NCBI GenBank assembly: GCA_964291485.2
Contig: OZ220224.1
Span: 1,488,001 to 1,552,000 of the forward strand
Length of the DNA: 64,000 nucleotides
Origin: Kistimonas sp964291485
GTDB taxonomy: Bacteria > Pseudomonadota > Gammaproteobacteria > Pseudomonadales > Endozoicomonadaceae
Reading direction: 5' to 3'
A program made the position numbers and the translations under genes. Positions 1 to 9,307 of this stretch are shown in pieces; the first letter of the stretch is position 1, and every line of letters begins with the position of its first letter. The notes under the pieces were generated by a model. That model saw only the letters and a program-made list of their open reading frames with translations, was not told the DNA's origin and ran no database searches.

Positions 1-325
1 CAGGGCGCAGATGAGGCGCATGGGGAAGCTGGAAACGCATGGGTTGCACCAGGTGGGGAGCACTTTTCAAAACCACTTCCCGTTCCCTTAATGCTTCACG
101 AACCAGCCTGAACTCATAATGTTCGAGGTAGCGCAGGCCGCCATGAATCAGTTTGCTGCTGGCTGACGAGGTGGCAGAGGCCAGATCGGCCTGTTCACAG
201 AGTAGGACATGTAACCCTCGCCCCGCCGCATCGCGGGCGATACCAACACCGTTGATGCCACCGCCAATGATGACCATATCCAGAGGGTTTTCAGCCGTTA
301 TTCCTGGTTGCTCGACAGCCTGCAT
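1..325 (-). CDS. glpD: glycerol-3-phosphate dehydrogenase, N-terminal part
   Basis: This is the first 108 codons of an aerobic, FAD-dependent glycerol-3-phosphate dehydrogenase, which oxidises glycerol 3-phosphate to dihydroxyacetone phosphate and passes electrons to quinone at the inner membrane. The gene runs off the left edge. Reading the minus strand from the ATG at 325 gives a dinucleotide-binding motif VIIGGGINGVGIARDAAGRG near residue 17, then SSKLIHGGLRYLE, which is characteristic of GlpD. It lies downstream of glpR on the same strand, and the gap holds candidate GlpR sites. The start is the only in-frame ATG close before the FAD motif. Confidence 0.93.
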   Translation of the reverse strand, partial: MQAVEQPGITAENPLDMVIIGGGINGVGIARDAAGRGLHVLLCEQADLASATSSASSKLIHGGLRYLEHYEFRLVREALREREVVLKSAPHLVQPMRFQLPHAPHLRP

Positions 326-357
326 GGTTCGATTCCGTTTTCGAATTAGAAAATTTA

Positions 358-396
358 GTGTTCATAAACGAAAATATTATGTTCATTTTAGAATTT
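358..396. promoter_or_regulatory. candidate GlpR operators upstream of glpD
   Basis: The gap between glpR and glpD is AT-rich and contains GTGTTCATAAACGAAAAT at 358-375 and ATGTTCATTTTAGAAT from 379. Both resemble the GlpR operator, with GTTC and CGAA half sites around an AT-rich centre; the first fits better. Further half sites occur at 333-345 and around 420-450. Assignment is by motif likeness and position between regulator and target. Confidence 0.5.
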
Positions 397-459
397 GTGA
401 GTAAAAACTCAATCGTTTCTGAACAATAAATAACGAAAACGGAACAGGTATCCGGGTAA

Positions 460-1218
460 TCAGTCTGCCAGGGTCAGCTGAACGCTATGCTCTTCCAGTA
501 GCTGGCAGATGGACGTTGATGGTTTGCTGTCAGTAAACACGCGGTGAAAGCGAGTGATGGTGTCCAGCCGAACAACAGCGTTTCGACCAAACTTGGAATG
601 ATCCGCCGCCAGAAACAGCTGCCGTGAGTTGTTCATAATGGCGCGGGAAACATGGACTTCCTGGTAATCGAAATCCAGCAGGGAGCCATCCTCGTCAATA
701 CCGCTGATGCCGAGGATGCCAAAATCTACCTTGAACTGCTTGATGAAATCCTCGGTGGCCTGGCCGACCAGACCACCATCTCCCCGGACAGTGCCGCCGG
801 TCAGCAGGATATCAAAATCATCTTTCTGGCTGAGAATCGTGGCCACATGGATATTATTGGTAATAACTCTGAGCCCTCGGTGTTCAAGCAGGGCCTGGGC
901 GATAGCTTCGGTGGTGGTGCCAATGTTGATGAACAGGGAGCAGTGGTTCGGAATAGCGGCCGCTACGGCAGCGGCAATACGTTGTTTTTGATTGGAGGAA
1001 TGGGAAACCCGGTCATTGTAATCTGTGTTCTGGATGGATGAGTCAATGCCTGCGCCGCCGTGATAGCGCTTCAGCTTGCCCTCATTGGCGAGTTGATTGA
1101 TATCTCTACGGATGGTCTGTGGCGTGACGCGAAAATGTTGGGCCAGTTCGTCAATGGTGGCGTAACCATTGCCGCTGATATAGTCGAGAATGGCCGTGCG
1201 GCGGTCGAAATGGTCCAT
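460..1218 (-). CDS. glpR: DeoR-family glycerol-3-phosphate regulon repressor
   Basis: A 252-residue DeoR-family repressor, the same length as Escherichia coli GlpR. The N-terminus carries the DeoR winged helix-turn-helix (TIDELAQHFRVTPQTIRRDI, about residues 21-40). The C-terminal part is the sugar-phosphate sensor domain with NIGTTTEA near residue 98 and the ILGISGIDEDG stretch. In this family glycerol 3-phosphate binding releases the operator. Its neighbour downstream is glpD, which supports the GlpR call over other DeoR paralogues. The M48 peptidase gene starts divergently about 150 bases away. Confidence 0.92.
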   Translation of the reverse strand: MDHFDRRTAILDYISGNGYATIDELAQHFRVTPQTIRRDINQLANEGKLKRYHGGAGIDSSIQNTDYNDRVSHSSNQKQRIAAAVAAAIPNHCSLFINIGTTTEAIAQALLEHRGLRVITNNIHVATILSQKDDFDILLTGGTVRGDGGLVGQATEDFIKQFKVDFGILGISGIDEDGSLLDFDYQEVHVSRAIMNNSRQLFLAADHSKFGRNAVVRLDTITRFHRVFTDSKPSTSICQLLEEHSVQLTLAD

Positions 1219-1367
1219 ACAGGTGTTTGGTTCCGGTCAGGTTTAGGCGTGGGTTCTGCCCGGCAGTGGGCTGAGGTTCATGGTAGCATTACTGTTATCG
1301 AATAAATAACTGTTGCATGTGGCGGTGGGAATACGTGCAGATTAAGAGAATGTGTCAGGGTCAGGGC

Positions 1368-2189
1368 ATGACAATCAAGACAGTGTTTGCAGGCTTGCTG
1401 TTATCGGTGCTGTTGGGGTGTCAGACCATCAATACCACCAACAGTGGTGTGGTCGGCGTTCAGCGTGAGCAGAAGATGTTTGCCCTGCTCAGTGCGGAGC
1501 AGGTGGATACCATGTCGGCAACGGCTTACCACAACACGATTAAAGAGGCTGGTGGTAAGAATGTTCTGAACACCGATGATGCCACCCTGAAGCGACTGCG
1601 TCGCATAGCCGCTAATCTGGTGGACGAAACCCGGGCGTTTCGGGTAGATGCCCAGCAGTGGCGCTGGGAAGTGAATGTCATCCAGAGCGATGTGATGAAC
1701 GCCAGCTGTATGCCTGGGGGAAAAATCCTGTTTTACAGTGGGATTATTGAGCGCCTGAAACTCACTGATGATGAAATTGCCGCCATCATGGGGCATGAAA
1801 TGGCGCATGCCTTGCGTGAACATGGTCGTGAGGCTATGTCTGAGGCCTATGCGGTTGAGCTGGGCAGGGGCGCCGTTGGCGCGCTGTTGGGACTGGATGA
1901 CAATGTGATGGGTTTGGCAAACAATGTCGTCCAGTATGCCCTGACACTACCCAACAGCCGGGAGAAGGAAGCGGAAGCGGATATCATCGGTCTTGAACTG
2001 ATGGCCCGTGCAGGTTACCACCCCCAGGCAGCCATAACATTGTGGCAGAAAATGGCGAAGCAGGGCGGCGACCGCCCCCCGGAATTTATGAGTACCCACC
2101 CGGCGACGGAGACACGCATTGCTGGCATTCGTCACTACATTCCAAAGGTTATGCCCCTCTATCATCAGGCGCGAAATTATTCGTTGTGA
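1368..2189 (+). CDS. M48-family metalloprotease lipoprotein (LoiP/YcaL-like)
   Basis: A 273-residue zinc protease of family M48, probably anchored in the envelope. A lipoprotein signal peptide (MTIKTVFAGLLLSVLLGC) ends in a lipobox with the lipidated Cys at residue 18. The zinc site HEMAH is at residues 143-147 and the third ligand is expected in EKEAEAD near residue 199, both family hallmarks. The frame is open from 1317, but the start at 1368 places the signal peptide at the N-terminus and is preferred. Relatives take part in outer-membrane protein quality control; a substrate cannot be deduced here. Confidence 0.85.
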   Translation: MTIKTVFAGLLLSVLLGCQTINTTNSGVVGVQREQKMFALLSAEQVDTMSATAYHNTIKEAGGKNVLNTDDATLKRLRRIAANLVDETRAFRVDAQQWRWEVNVIQSDVMNASCMPGGKILFYSGIIERLKLTDDEIAAIMGHEMAHALREHGREAMSEAYAVELGRGAVGALLGLDDNVMGLANNVVQYALTLPNSREKEAEADIIGLELMARAGYHPQAAITLWQKMAKQGGDRPPEFMSTHPATETRIAGIRHYIPKVMPLYHQARNYSL

Positions 2190-2203
2190 GGAGAGGGCGA
2201 ATC

Positions 2204-3238
2204 TTAGTCAACGAGGTATGCAGGCAGCACGTCTTCGTTAAGGCTGAGTCCTGTTTCTTCGCCAGCTTGCGGGGATGTTTTCCCCGGTACGGTGACCGTA
2301 ATGACCTGGCTTGAAGGTAGCGCGATATGTAGCAGGGTGTGGCTTCCCTGAAAGGTGCGTCGTACGACTTTGCCTTTGTAAGGGCTCTTGGTTTCCAGTC
2401 TGAGGTGATCCGGGCGGACGAGCACCTCGACAGTGCGGTTCTCAGGGTAAGATTGTGAGTTTGGCAGTGAGCCAAGCTCAGTTTGGATTTGTCCATCGAT
2501 AACTTTACCGGGGATCAGGCATCCTTCACCAATAAAACGGGCCGTAAAAGCGGTGGCTGGTGCATCATAGAGGTTTTCTGGTGTATCCCATTGCAAGAGC
2601 TTGCCGTTGTGCATCACGCCGATTTTGTCAGCAAAAGAAAACGCTTCATCCTGGTCATGGGTGACCAGAATCGCGCTGATCTGTGCCGCTTGGAGAATAT
2701 CCCGTACTTCACGGGCGAGGTTGGTACGCAGTTCTGCATCCAGATTGGAAAAAGGTTCATCCAGTAGCAGTAGGCGTGGTTCTGGGGCGAGAGCCCGGGC
2801 CAGAGCAACTCGCTGCTGTTGCCCGCCGGACAACTCATGAGGGTAACGCTTGGCCATGGCCGTGAGTCCGGTCAGATCCAGCAGGCGATCAACCGTTGCC
2901 TTGCTGTTTGCCTGTTTGTGAATACCGAAGGCGATATTGTCCCTGATGGTCAGGTGAGGGAATAAGGCATAGTCCTGAAAAACCATACCCAAATGTCGCT
3001 TTTCCGGTGGAAGCTGGAAGTTCGGTGTCGACAGGGTGGTACCGGCGAGCAGAATGCTGCCGGAAGTGATCCGTTCAAAACCGGCAATGGCGCGCAGGGT
3101 AGTGGTCTTACCACAGCCACTTGGACCCAACAGGCAGGCAGCCTCACCCTTCTCAATCCCAAAGCTGACGGCATCAACAGCGGTATGGCTACCGTAATGG
3201 CAGGATAGGGTATCGACGGTGAGCAGGTGTGGCGTCAT
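2204..3238 (-). CDS. ABC transporter ATP-binding protein, FbpC-like
   Basis: A 344-residue importer ATPase with Walker A GPSGCGKTT (38-46), signature LSGGQQQ (136-142), Walker B LLLLDEP (156-162) and the switch His at 194. A C-terminal TOBE-like regulatory region follows (about 250-344). The sequence is closest in style to the iron(III) ATPases FbpC/AfuC, but polyamine or sulfate importers are related. No permease or binding protein lies next to it, so it is an orphan ATPase here and the substrate is inferred only. It converges with the M48 protease gene. Confidence 0.8.
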   Translation of the reverse strand: MTPHLLTVDTLSCHYGSHTAVDAVSFGIEKGEAACLLGPSGCGKTTTLRAIAGFERITSGSILLAGTTLSTPNFQLPPEKRHLGMVFQDYALFPHLTIRDNIAFGIHKQANSKATVDRLLDLTGLTAMAKRYPHELSGGQQQRVALARALAPEPRLLLLDEPFSNLDAELRTNLAREVRDILQAAQISAILVTHDQDEAFSFADKIGVMHNGKLLQWDTPENLYDAPATAFTARFIGEGCLIPGKVIDGQIQTELGSLPNSQSYPENRTVEVLVRPDHLRLETKSPYKGKVVRRTFQGSHTLLHIALPSSQVITVTVPGKTSPQAGEETGLSLNEDVLPAYLVD

Positions 3239-3648
3239 GGAGTTCCGTAATGTCGTTGCAGAGTGCCGGGCTCAGGCGTTGATCAGCGGTTTGGGATAAA
3301 CCGTGGCTCGCCGAATGAGTTGGCGTTGATGGTAATCGGCAGGGGGAGAGATGGCAATTACCCACGGTGAGTAGGAGCGTGTTACCTGTTGAACTGTCCG
3401 GTAAAAGATTGCTTCCTTTACGGACGAAAGGGGCTGGCTGAAGGTTATGCTTTGTTGTTGGTAAGACGGCCTAAGCTTATGCGTTTTTTATATGCGGCTG
3501 ATTTTTGGTCCGTGAATATACTTACCTTTGCTGCATGTATTGCTTATTTAATATTGGTTGACACGTAGCGGGTTGCAGGCGACTGGATGTGATATCCGGA
3601 TAATCTGTGAAGCATCAATGCAAGTTGTTCGCACGCTGGAGTGTGATC
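3239..3648. other. intergenic region before the MFS gene
   Basis: About 410 bases between the divergent ABC ATPase and MFS genes. It must hold both promoters. It becomes AT-rich from 3470 to 3560. No gene, strong hairpin or repeat was seen. Confidence 0.5.
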
Positions 3649-4962
3649 ATGACTGGCAAAAGAGCGGGCTGGCGTGCCGCGCTGGTGTGTGGTACCGCAT
3701 CACTGTTTTGTTTCCTTCAATTCATGTTACAGGGCGCGCCGGGGATGTTTGTGCCGGCGCTGATGGATGACCTCTCCATATCACCGGCACAGATCGGTTT
3801 TATATCCAGTGCCTTTGTCTGTACCTATATGATTTGCCAGGTACCGGCAGGTCTGGTGATTGACCGCTGGGGGGCACGGTGGGCTATGTTTGTCTCGTTA
3901 TTGGCGATTACTTTTGGTTGTTTGTTGTTTTCTTGGGCGGACACCTGGCAGATGGCAGTGCTGGGACGCATGTTGATGGGTGTGGCTGCAGCTGCGGGAA
4001 TTACGGGTTGTATGTATTTAGCGGGCAACTGGTATCCGGCAGCCTGGTTTCCCCTGATTGCTGGTATTATCGAGATGGTGGCCATGCTGGGTGGAGGCGC
4101 TGGCAGTGTGATGCTGGAAGCCTATGACGGACAGTGGCGATCAGCGTTTCTGGATATGGGGGTTCTTGCAGCTGTCATTGCTATAGCTATCGCCTTTTTT
4201 GTTCGGGATAAACCGGCATTTGCCAAAGATGAGAACCTGAATGATCCGGATGAAAGTGATCCCCGGGCTTTAGGTCTGGTCGATACCTTGGGCAAGTTGA
4301 TGCACCTGCCGGTATTCTGGATCTGTGCCTTTTATGGCGGTGTTATTTACGCGCTGATCAGCAGTTTTGCCCAGCTGTGGTGTATTCCCTACCTCAACAG
4401 TCTGTACCCGGAATGTCAGCGCGAGGTGGCGGAAGGTACGGCATTGATTTTTCTGGGACTGGCAGTGGGAACGCCGTTGTGCGGTATGATGGCCAGCCTG
4501 ACGAGTAAGAACAAACCGGTGCTGGTAGGTGGCGCTGTGCTGGTGGCAGCGGCTATGTGGGTCGTCATGTATCAGCCACTGACACTGCTGGGAATGTCCG
4601 CAATACTCTTTTTTCTGGGGTTGGCGTCAGGCTCTTATGCGCTGGTATATGGTGCTGTACGGGATGTTGTTTGCTCTCGGATTCGGGCCACTGCCATCGC
4701 ATTGCTTAATGCCCTGATGCTGCTTGGGTCTCCCCTGTTTCAACCAGTCTCAGGTTGGCTGCTGGATCGGGCACTGGCCAGTCAGGGAGCGCTTGATGTA
4801 GCTTCTTATCAGGTAGCGATGTTGCCATTACTGGCCTGTATGCTGCTGTCCATCCCGTTATGTTTTCTGATTAATGAGCAGCGGCCGAAACGGCCTGCGC
4901 GACGGTTGCGTCATGCCCATGTCTGGATTGTTAGAGGGAAGTGGTTGAACTGTATCCGCTGA
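3649..4962 (+). CDS. major facilitator superfamily transporter
   Basis: A polytopic permease of about 437 residues with some 12 hydrophobic segments. The MFS loop 2-3 motif is recognisable (PAGLVIDRWGARWAMF), and a charged central loop (KDENLNDPDESDPR) separates the two halves. The frame is open from a GTG at 3607, but the ATG at 3649 has a GGAG ribosome-binding site at 3638-3641 and is preferred. The substrate is not evident. It is followed closely by grxD. Confidence 0.8.
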   Translation: MTGKRAGWRAALVCGTASLFCFLQFMLQGAPGMFVPALMDDLSISPAQIGFISSAFVCTYMICQVPAGLVIDRWGARWAMFVSLLAITFGCLLFSWADTWQMAVLGRMLMGVAAAAGITGCMYLAGNWYPAAWFPLIAGIIEMVAMLGGGAGSVMLEAYDGQWRSAFLDMGVLAAVIAIAIAFFVRDKPAFAKDENLNDPDESDPRALGLVDTLGKLMHLPVFWICAFYGGVIYALISSFAQLWCIPYLNSLYPECQREVAEGTALIFLGLAVGTPLCGMMASLTSKNKPVLVGGAVLVAAAMWVVMYQPLTLLGMSAILFFLGLASGSYALVYGAVRDVVCSRIRATAIALLNALMLLGSPLFQPVSGWLLDRALASQGALDVASYQVAMLPLLACMLLSIPLCFLINEQRPKRPARRLRHAHVWIVRGKWLNCIR

Positions 4963-5012
4963 TGAAGGTTATAATTCGCATTGATTTATATGCCCAAGAC
5001 CAGAGGTAATAC

Positions 5013-5369
5013 ATGTCAGAGGACGTGATTGAAACGATTAAGCAGCAGATAGCCGACAATGATGTTCTGCTGTACATGAAAGGATCTCCAAGAATGCCTC
5101 AGTGCGGCTTTTCTTCGCGGGCAGTTCAGGTTCTGATCGCCTGTGGCGAGAAGTTCGCCTATGTGGATATTTTGGCTAATCCGGAAATTCGTGCAAATCT
5201 GCCGAAATTCGCGAACTGGCCGACGTTCCCTCAGCTTTGGATCAACGGTGAGCTGGTTGGTGGCAGTGATATCCTCGTAGACCTGTACGAGAAGGGTGAG
5301 CTGCAGTCCATGATCAAGGCTGCGGTGAAGGACGAGTCAGAAGCCTCTGACAATGCAGGGCAGGCGTAA
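5013..5369 (+). CDS. grxD: monothiol glutaredoxin GrxD
   Basis: A 118-residue monothiol glutaredoxin. The active site CGFS is at residues 31-34, preceded by the family signature LYMKGSPRMPQ, and WPTFPQLWINGELVGGSDI follows in the glutathione-binding half. These proteins bind a [2Fe-2S] cluster with glutathione and a BolA partner, and act in iron-sulfur trafficking. Length matches the Escherichia coli protein. No BolA gene is adjacent. Confidence 0.95.
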   Translation: MSEDVIETIKQQIADNDVLLYMKGSPRMPQCGFSSRAVQVLIACGEKFAYVDILANPEIRANLPKFANWPTFPQLWINGELVGGSDILVDLYEKGELQSMIKAAVKDESEASDNAGQA

Positions 5370-5380
5370 GCTCTGAATAC

Positions 5381-5409
5381 AACCGGCTATCCTAATGCGA
5401 TGGCCGGTT
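5381..5409 (+). terminator. hairpin after grxD
   Basis: Inverted repeat AACCGGC...GCCGGTT with a 15-base loop just after the grxD stop. The following T-run is poor, so this is a weak terminator candidate. Confidence 0.4.
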
Positions 5410-5500
5410 CCTTTGTGATCATTGTTTCTTCTTTCTTGCCTGTTTTCATCCCCCCCATCCCTGTTTTCCATTCTTTATCTGTCGTTTTCTGATTAAATTT

Positions 5501-5532
5501 TTCTATCAGGCAGAGATAAAATTTCTATCAGG
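5501..5532 (+). promoter_or_regulatory. direct repeat in the peroxiredoxin promoter region
   Basis: TTCTATCAGG occurs twice, at 5501-5510 and 5523-5532. The 22-base spacing equals about two helical turns. The pair lies 120-150 bases before the peroxiredoxin gene, where an activator such as OxyR would be expected. The sequence is not a clear OxyR site, so the binding protein is unknown. Confidence 0.35.
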
Positions 5533-5651
5533 TTTTCCCGTTTCGGCGGTAGGCTATCCTCGGTACAGGGTATATGATGTAGATCATTTGTCCCGGGCCA
5601 ATAGGGGGAATCCCTGGCGGCTCAGTTGATCAATACTGATGGAGAAACTCA

Positions 5652-6254
5652 ATGGGCGTATTGGTAGGTAAGAAAGCACCTGACTTCACTGTCCCCGCAG
5701 TTCTGGCTGACGGCACGATTGTTGATGAATATAACTTTGCAGAAGCCATCAAGGGCCAGTACGGCCTGGTGTTCTTCTATCCGCTGGATTTCACTTTTGT
5801 CTGCCCTTCCGAGCTGATTGCACTGGATCATCGTATTGAGCAGTTCAAGGAAAAGGGCGTTGAAGTCGTGGGCGTTTCCATTGACTCTCACTTCAGCCAC
5901 AACGCATGGCGTAATACACCGGTCGACAAAGGTGGTATCGGTCAGGTGGGTTACACACTGGCAGCTGACATGCGTCACGACATTGCTAAAGCGTACGACG
6001 TTGAGTCCGAAGGTGGCGTAGCGTTCCGTGGCGCTTTCCTGATTGACAAGGAAGGCACTGTGCGCGCCCAGATCGTGAATGATCTGCCGCTGGGTCGTAA
6101 CATTGACGAGCTGCTGCGTCTGGTTGATGCCCTGCAGTTCCACGAAGAGCACGGCGAAGTCTGCCCGGCTAACTGGGAAAAAGGCAAGAAAGGGATGCAG
6201 GCCAACCCGAATGGTGTTGCTGCTTACCTGTCAGAGAATGCCGATGAGCTGTAA
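5652..6254 (+). CDS. 2-Cys peroxiredoxin (AhpC/TSA family)
   Basis: A 200-residue typical 2-Cys peroxiredoxin that reduces hydrogen peroxide and organic peroxides. The peroxidatic Cys is at 51 in DFTFVCPSE and the resolving Cys at 171 in EVCPANW. The extended C-terminus (MQANPNGVAAYL) is typical of the AhpC/Prx1 group. The ATG at 5652 follows GGAGAAACTCA, a good ribosome-binding site. A long promoter region precedes it and a clear terminator follows, so it is probably monocistronic. No ahpF is adjacent, so the reductant may be thioredoxin. Confidence 0.93.
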   Translation: MGVLVGKKAPDFTVPAVLADGTIVDEYNFAEAIKGQYGLVFFYPLDFTFVCPSELIALDHRIEQFKEKGVEVVGVSIDSHFSHNAWRNTPVDKGGIGQVGYTLAADMRHDIAKAYDVESEGGVAFRGAFLIDKEGTVRAQIVNDLPLGRNIDELLRLVDALQFHEEHGEVCPANWEKGKKGMQANPNGVAAYLSENADEL

Positions 6255-6284
6255 TTGTCAGTAAAGTAGACATTATGGTTTGAA

Positions 6285-6309
6285 AAGCCCCGCAAAGCGG
6301 GGTTTTTTA
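6285..6309 (+). terminator. rho-independent terminator of the peroxiredoxin gene
   Basis: AAGCCCCGC-AAA-GCGGGG followed by TTTTTTAT, 30 bases after the stop codon. It is a classical intrinsic terminator. Confidence 0.9.
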
Positions 6310-6640
6310 TTGTCTTTCTTGATTGGTGTTGATGAAAACACTTCTCCTCGTCTAAGTGTTTCTATGGATTCATCACAAAAACGAAACTGCTCCTTGTTTA
6401 ACAGGGCTAATTGCCTTAAGCATATTGTAGTCTTCTTGTAATTTTTTATGTCTCTAATTTTTTTTGGGTGGTTTTTAATGTGTTGCTTTATGAAATTTTG
6501 GAGGCAGTTTTTTTTGAAGTTAGTGAATTGAGCGAACTTTTTACAGGGGTATTGGTCAGATAAGATAATTTTAATTAATGGCATTGATTGCAGTTATTTA
6601 AAATATCGTACTAATCTAGTCAATTGATGGAGTTGTAAAT
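6310..6640. other. AT-rich intergenic region
   Basis: About 330 AT-rich bases. A minus-strand frame of 103 codons crosses it but runs through the terminator hairpin and has no recognisable content. No repeat or RNA structure was identified. Confidence 0.4.
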
Positions 6641-7186
6641 ATGATGAAAAAAATATTTAGTCAATGGATTGTTGCTGTTTTTTTGATGGGTTTGAGTTTG
6701 GCTGTTTCTGCAGAAATAAATGAGATGGCTAAAGTCTCTGTTGCAAATCCAGTGGTTGAATATTCAGGTATTGCAATCAGTGATGTCAATATTCATGGTG
6801 AAGGGGCTATTGCCCATGTTAAGCCGGGTGAAACCATTGGTGTGTATGCGCATTATAAGTGGCTCTGGGCGAGAGAGCAGGGCAGCATTGTTCAGATCAT
6901 TGTCGGTATTGACGGTGAAGATCATGCTCAGGTTTCTATTGCTAATGGCGTTGTAATAGGCCGGCGTTATTTTGATTATTACTCTAACTGCTTCAGCAAT
7001 CAGTTGATAGATATTACGGAAAAAGATGTGAGTTTTGCTATTGTTGCGCCCGAAAAGCCTGGGACTTATGAAGTACGTTTCCGATATGCTCAGGCTTATC
7101 TGCCTCATGAAGCTGTTTCTAACTGGTGGTCTGTTGATCATGTGCCCACAGCTCAATCAACGATTGGTAAAATTGTTGTGGAATAA
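6641..7186 (+). CDS. unrecognised exported protein
   Basis: A 181-residue protein not recognised as a known family. The N-terminus is a good Sec signal peptide: a Lys-rich start, the hydrophobic core WIVAVFLMGLSLAV, and likely cleavage after SA at about residue 25. The mature part looks rich in beta strands, for example VEYSGIAISDVNIHGEG and GTYEVRFRYAQAYL, which suggests a small periplasmic or secreted beta-sandwich. Base composition is more AT-rich than the core genes around it, hinting at acquisition. A terminator follows, so it is a single-gene unit. Confidence 0.6.
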   Translation: MMKKIFSQWIVAVFLMGLSLAVSAEINEMAKVSVANPVVEYSGIAISDVNIHGEGAIAHVKPGETIGVYAHYKWLWAREQGSIVQIIVGIDGEDHAQVSIANGVVIGRRYFDYYSNCFSNQLIDITEKDVSFAIVAPEKPGTYEVRFRYAQAYLPHEAVSNWWSVDHVPTAQSTIGKIVVE

Positions 7187-7254
7187 GATTGTGGGTAATC
7201 GTATTAATCTTCCTTAAATATAAGGTTTTAATAGTGAGCCTGTTTTCGCTTTTT

Positions 7255-7283
7255 AAGCCCTTTTCTTTTAAAAGGGCTTTTTG
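7255..7283 (+). terminator. rho-independent terminator
   Basis: AAGCCCTTTT-CTTTT-AAAAGGGCTTTTTG. A stable stem followed by T residues, 70 bases after the exported protein gene. Confidence 0.8.
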
Positions 7284-7625
7284 CCTTTAATAGGTTTTTA
7301 ATGTGGGTTTTTCTTGGTTGTGTGGGAAGGGTGGTGCGTATGGTTTGGGTGACATATTCTTTTTCGATTGTTGCTTGATTGTTTTTGGGTCAAGATGTAA
7401 GTGTGTAATTTAATTGTGATGTTTTCTGAAAAAATGTTTGGGTTCTATGGTTACTTATAACATCAGAATATGGATGTCTGGTGTTGTCTTCTCTAGTATC
7501 CGTGCCGAATGTTATTTGGTGTTTTTCTGCTCATTCAATGCTTAAGACGGTAGAAGCTGCGACCCTGCATACTGGCGTTGCAGGGATCGTAGACAATATA
7601 GAGTAGGCTGCGGGTTAAGCTGCTG
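7284..7625. other. AT-rich intergenic region
   Basis: About 340 bases of T-rich sequence between the terminator and the 3' end of the antiporter gene. A short imperfect inverted repeat (CCTGCAT...GTTGCAGG) lies near 7563-7583. No coding frame or RNA gene was seen. Confidence 0.4.
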
Positions 7626-8951
7626 TTATAGGATCATTGCAGCAACCCAGCCGAATGCAAGCAGCGGCAGATTGTAGTGGATGAATGTTGGGATAACGGA
7701 ATCCCTGATGTGGTCGTGCTGACCGTCCGCATTCAAGCCGGCAGTGGGGCCGATGGTGGAATCGGATGCTGGTGAGCCGGCGTCACCCAATGCGCCGGAT
7801 GTACCAACCAGGGCTGCAACGGCTAATGGAGAGAAGCCAAGAGAGAGGCCGAGTGGTACATACAGGGTCGCAATGATCGGTACGGTTGAAAAGGATGAGC
7901 CAATGCCCATGGTGACCAGCAGGCCTACTAGCAGCATCATGAATGCAGCCAGCCCTTTATTCCCCTGAATCATTTCGCCGATAGCGCTGACCAGCTGAGG
8001 TACGGCGCCAGTGGTTCTAAGTACTTCAGAAAAACCGGCGGCAGTGATCATGATAAAGCCGCAAAAGGCCATCATTTTCATACCCTGTACAAACACGTCA
8101 TCCGCTGAGCGCCAGCAGATGACACCACCAATAACCAGCGTCATACAGCCGACCAGGGCGCCAAGGCTCATGGAGCCGGTTTGCAGTTGGGCAGTCAGTG
8201 CCAGTGCGACAGCCAGCCCAGATACCAGTGCATTTTTACGGGTCACCTTGGGGGCTGCATTTTCACTGGATGCAGCCTGCTCGTTGATGCTGTAGGTTCT
8301 TGGCTTGCGATAGGTAATGAACACGGCTGCCAGCATCCCCAGGAACATGCCGGCAACCGGTATGATCATGGCGCTCGACATTGAAATGCCAGTCGTATCA
8401 AGTCCATTGGTTTTCAGGTTGGCGGCCAGGATCTCATTCAGATAGATATTGCCGAAACCGACCGGGAACAGCATGTAGGTAGCCGTCAGGCCGAACGTGA
8501 TCACACAGGCGACCTGGCGTCGATCCAGTTGCATCCGGCTGAATGCACTCAGAAGGGGAGGAATCAGGATCGGTATAAAAGCGATGTGGACGGGGATCAG
8601 GTTCTGGGAAGCTATTGCCATCAGCATGATGCTGCCCAGCAGGCCAAACTTGATCAGGCGAGGGTTGCCTTTCTCTTTCGCCTTATCCATTTGCTTGATG
8701 ATGCCGCCAGCCAGGGCTTCCGGAATGCCGGAGCGGGAAATCGCCATGGCAAAGGCGCCGAGTAAGGCGTAGCTCAGGGCAATGCTGGCGCCACCACCCA
8801 GGCCAGCGCCAAAGGCGGACAGGGTCTCTTCCAGGTTAAGTCCGCCGGTCAGGCCGCCGGCCAATGCGCCCAGAAAGAGGGCCAGAATTACGTTTACGCG
8901 CATCAGGCTCAATGCGAGCATGATGACCACCGCAACAATCACTGCGTTCAT
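7626..8951 (-). CDS. Na+/H+ antiporter family permease (HI0325/YuiF type)
   Basis: A 441-residue inner-membrane transporter with about 11-12 hydrophobic segments. The Gly-rich stretch FGAGLGGGASIALSYALLGA and the C-terminal GTSGALGDAGSPASDSTIGPT match the Na+/H+ antiporter family typified by Haemophilus HI0325 and Bacillus YuiF. Members have been described both as sodium/proton antiporters and as amino-acid permeases, so the substrate is open. It stands alone on the minus strand. Confidence 0.78.
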   Translation of the reverse strand: MNAVIVAVVIMLALSLMRVNVILALFLGALAGGLTGGLNLEETLSAFGAGLGGGASIALSYALLGAFAMAISRSGIPEALAGGIIKQMDKAKEKGNPRLIKFGLLGSIMLMAIASQNLIPVHIAFIPILIPPLLSAFSRMQLDRRQVACVITFGLTATYMLFPVGFGNIYLNEILAANLKTNGLDTTGISMSSAMIIPVAGMFLGMLAAVFITYRKPRTYSINEQAASSENAAPKVTRKNALVSGLAVALALTAQLQTGSMSLGALVGCMTLVIGGVICWRSADDVFVQGMKMMAFCGFIMITAAGFSEVLRTTGAVPQLVSAIGEMIQGNKGLAAFMMLLVGLLVTMGIGSSFSTVPIIATLYVPLGLSLGFSPLAVAALVGTSGALGDAGSPASDSTIGPTAGLNADGQHDHIRDSVIPTFIHYNLPLLAFGWVAAMIL

Positions 8952-9307
8952 GGGGTCAAACCTTCAGGTCTTAAATGTTTGGGTTGCCGCCGTGTTCTTA
9001 ATTATGCATCAGCTTATGCGATGACACGGACAGGATGACTGTCGGAAGCTGTCAGAATAGGTAACAGAATCCGGTTGAAACGTTGGTTTCAGTGATGATG
9101 GTGGTGCAGGTGGGAATGATGCAGGCAGGCAGTGCAGACAGATTCAGAAGTGACCGTGAGTAGTGAACAGTATGAGTCAAAGAGTATTAGCATCTTATTG
9201 TCTCGGTAATAGTGGATCTGGACTGAGCTGCGTCTGCAGTTGCTGGAAAAATAACCTGAACGGCGTCAGCTCTGCAAGGCTTTTGTCAGAATTTTTTTGA
9301 GAAAGAA
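8952..9307. other. intergenic region upstream of the antiporter gene
   Basis: About 350 bases that should contain the minus-strand promoter of the antiporter gene. No gene, RNA or strong repeat was seen. Confidence 0.4.

Noticed and set aside
6273..6584. 103-codon minus-strand frame after the peroxiredoxin gene
   Set aside because: Its 3' part runs through a strong intrinsic terminator of the plus-strand gene and the rest is simple AT-rich sequence.
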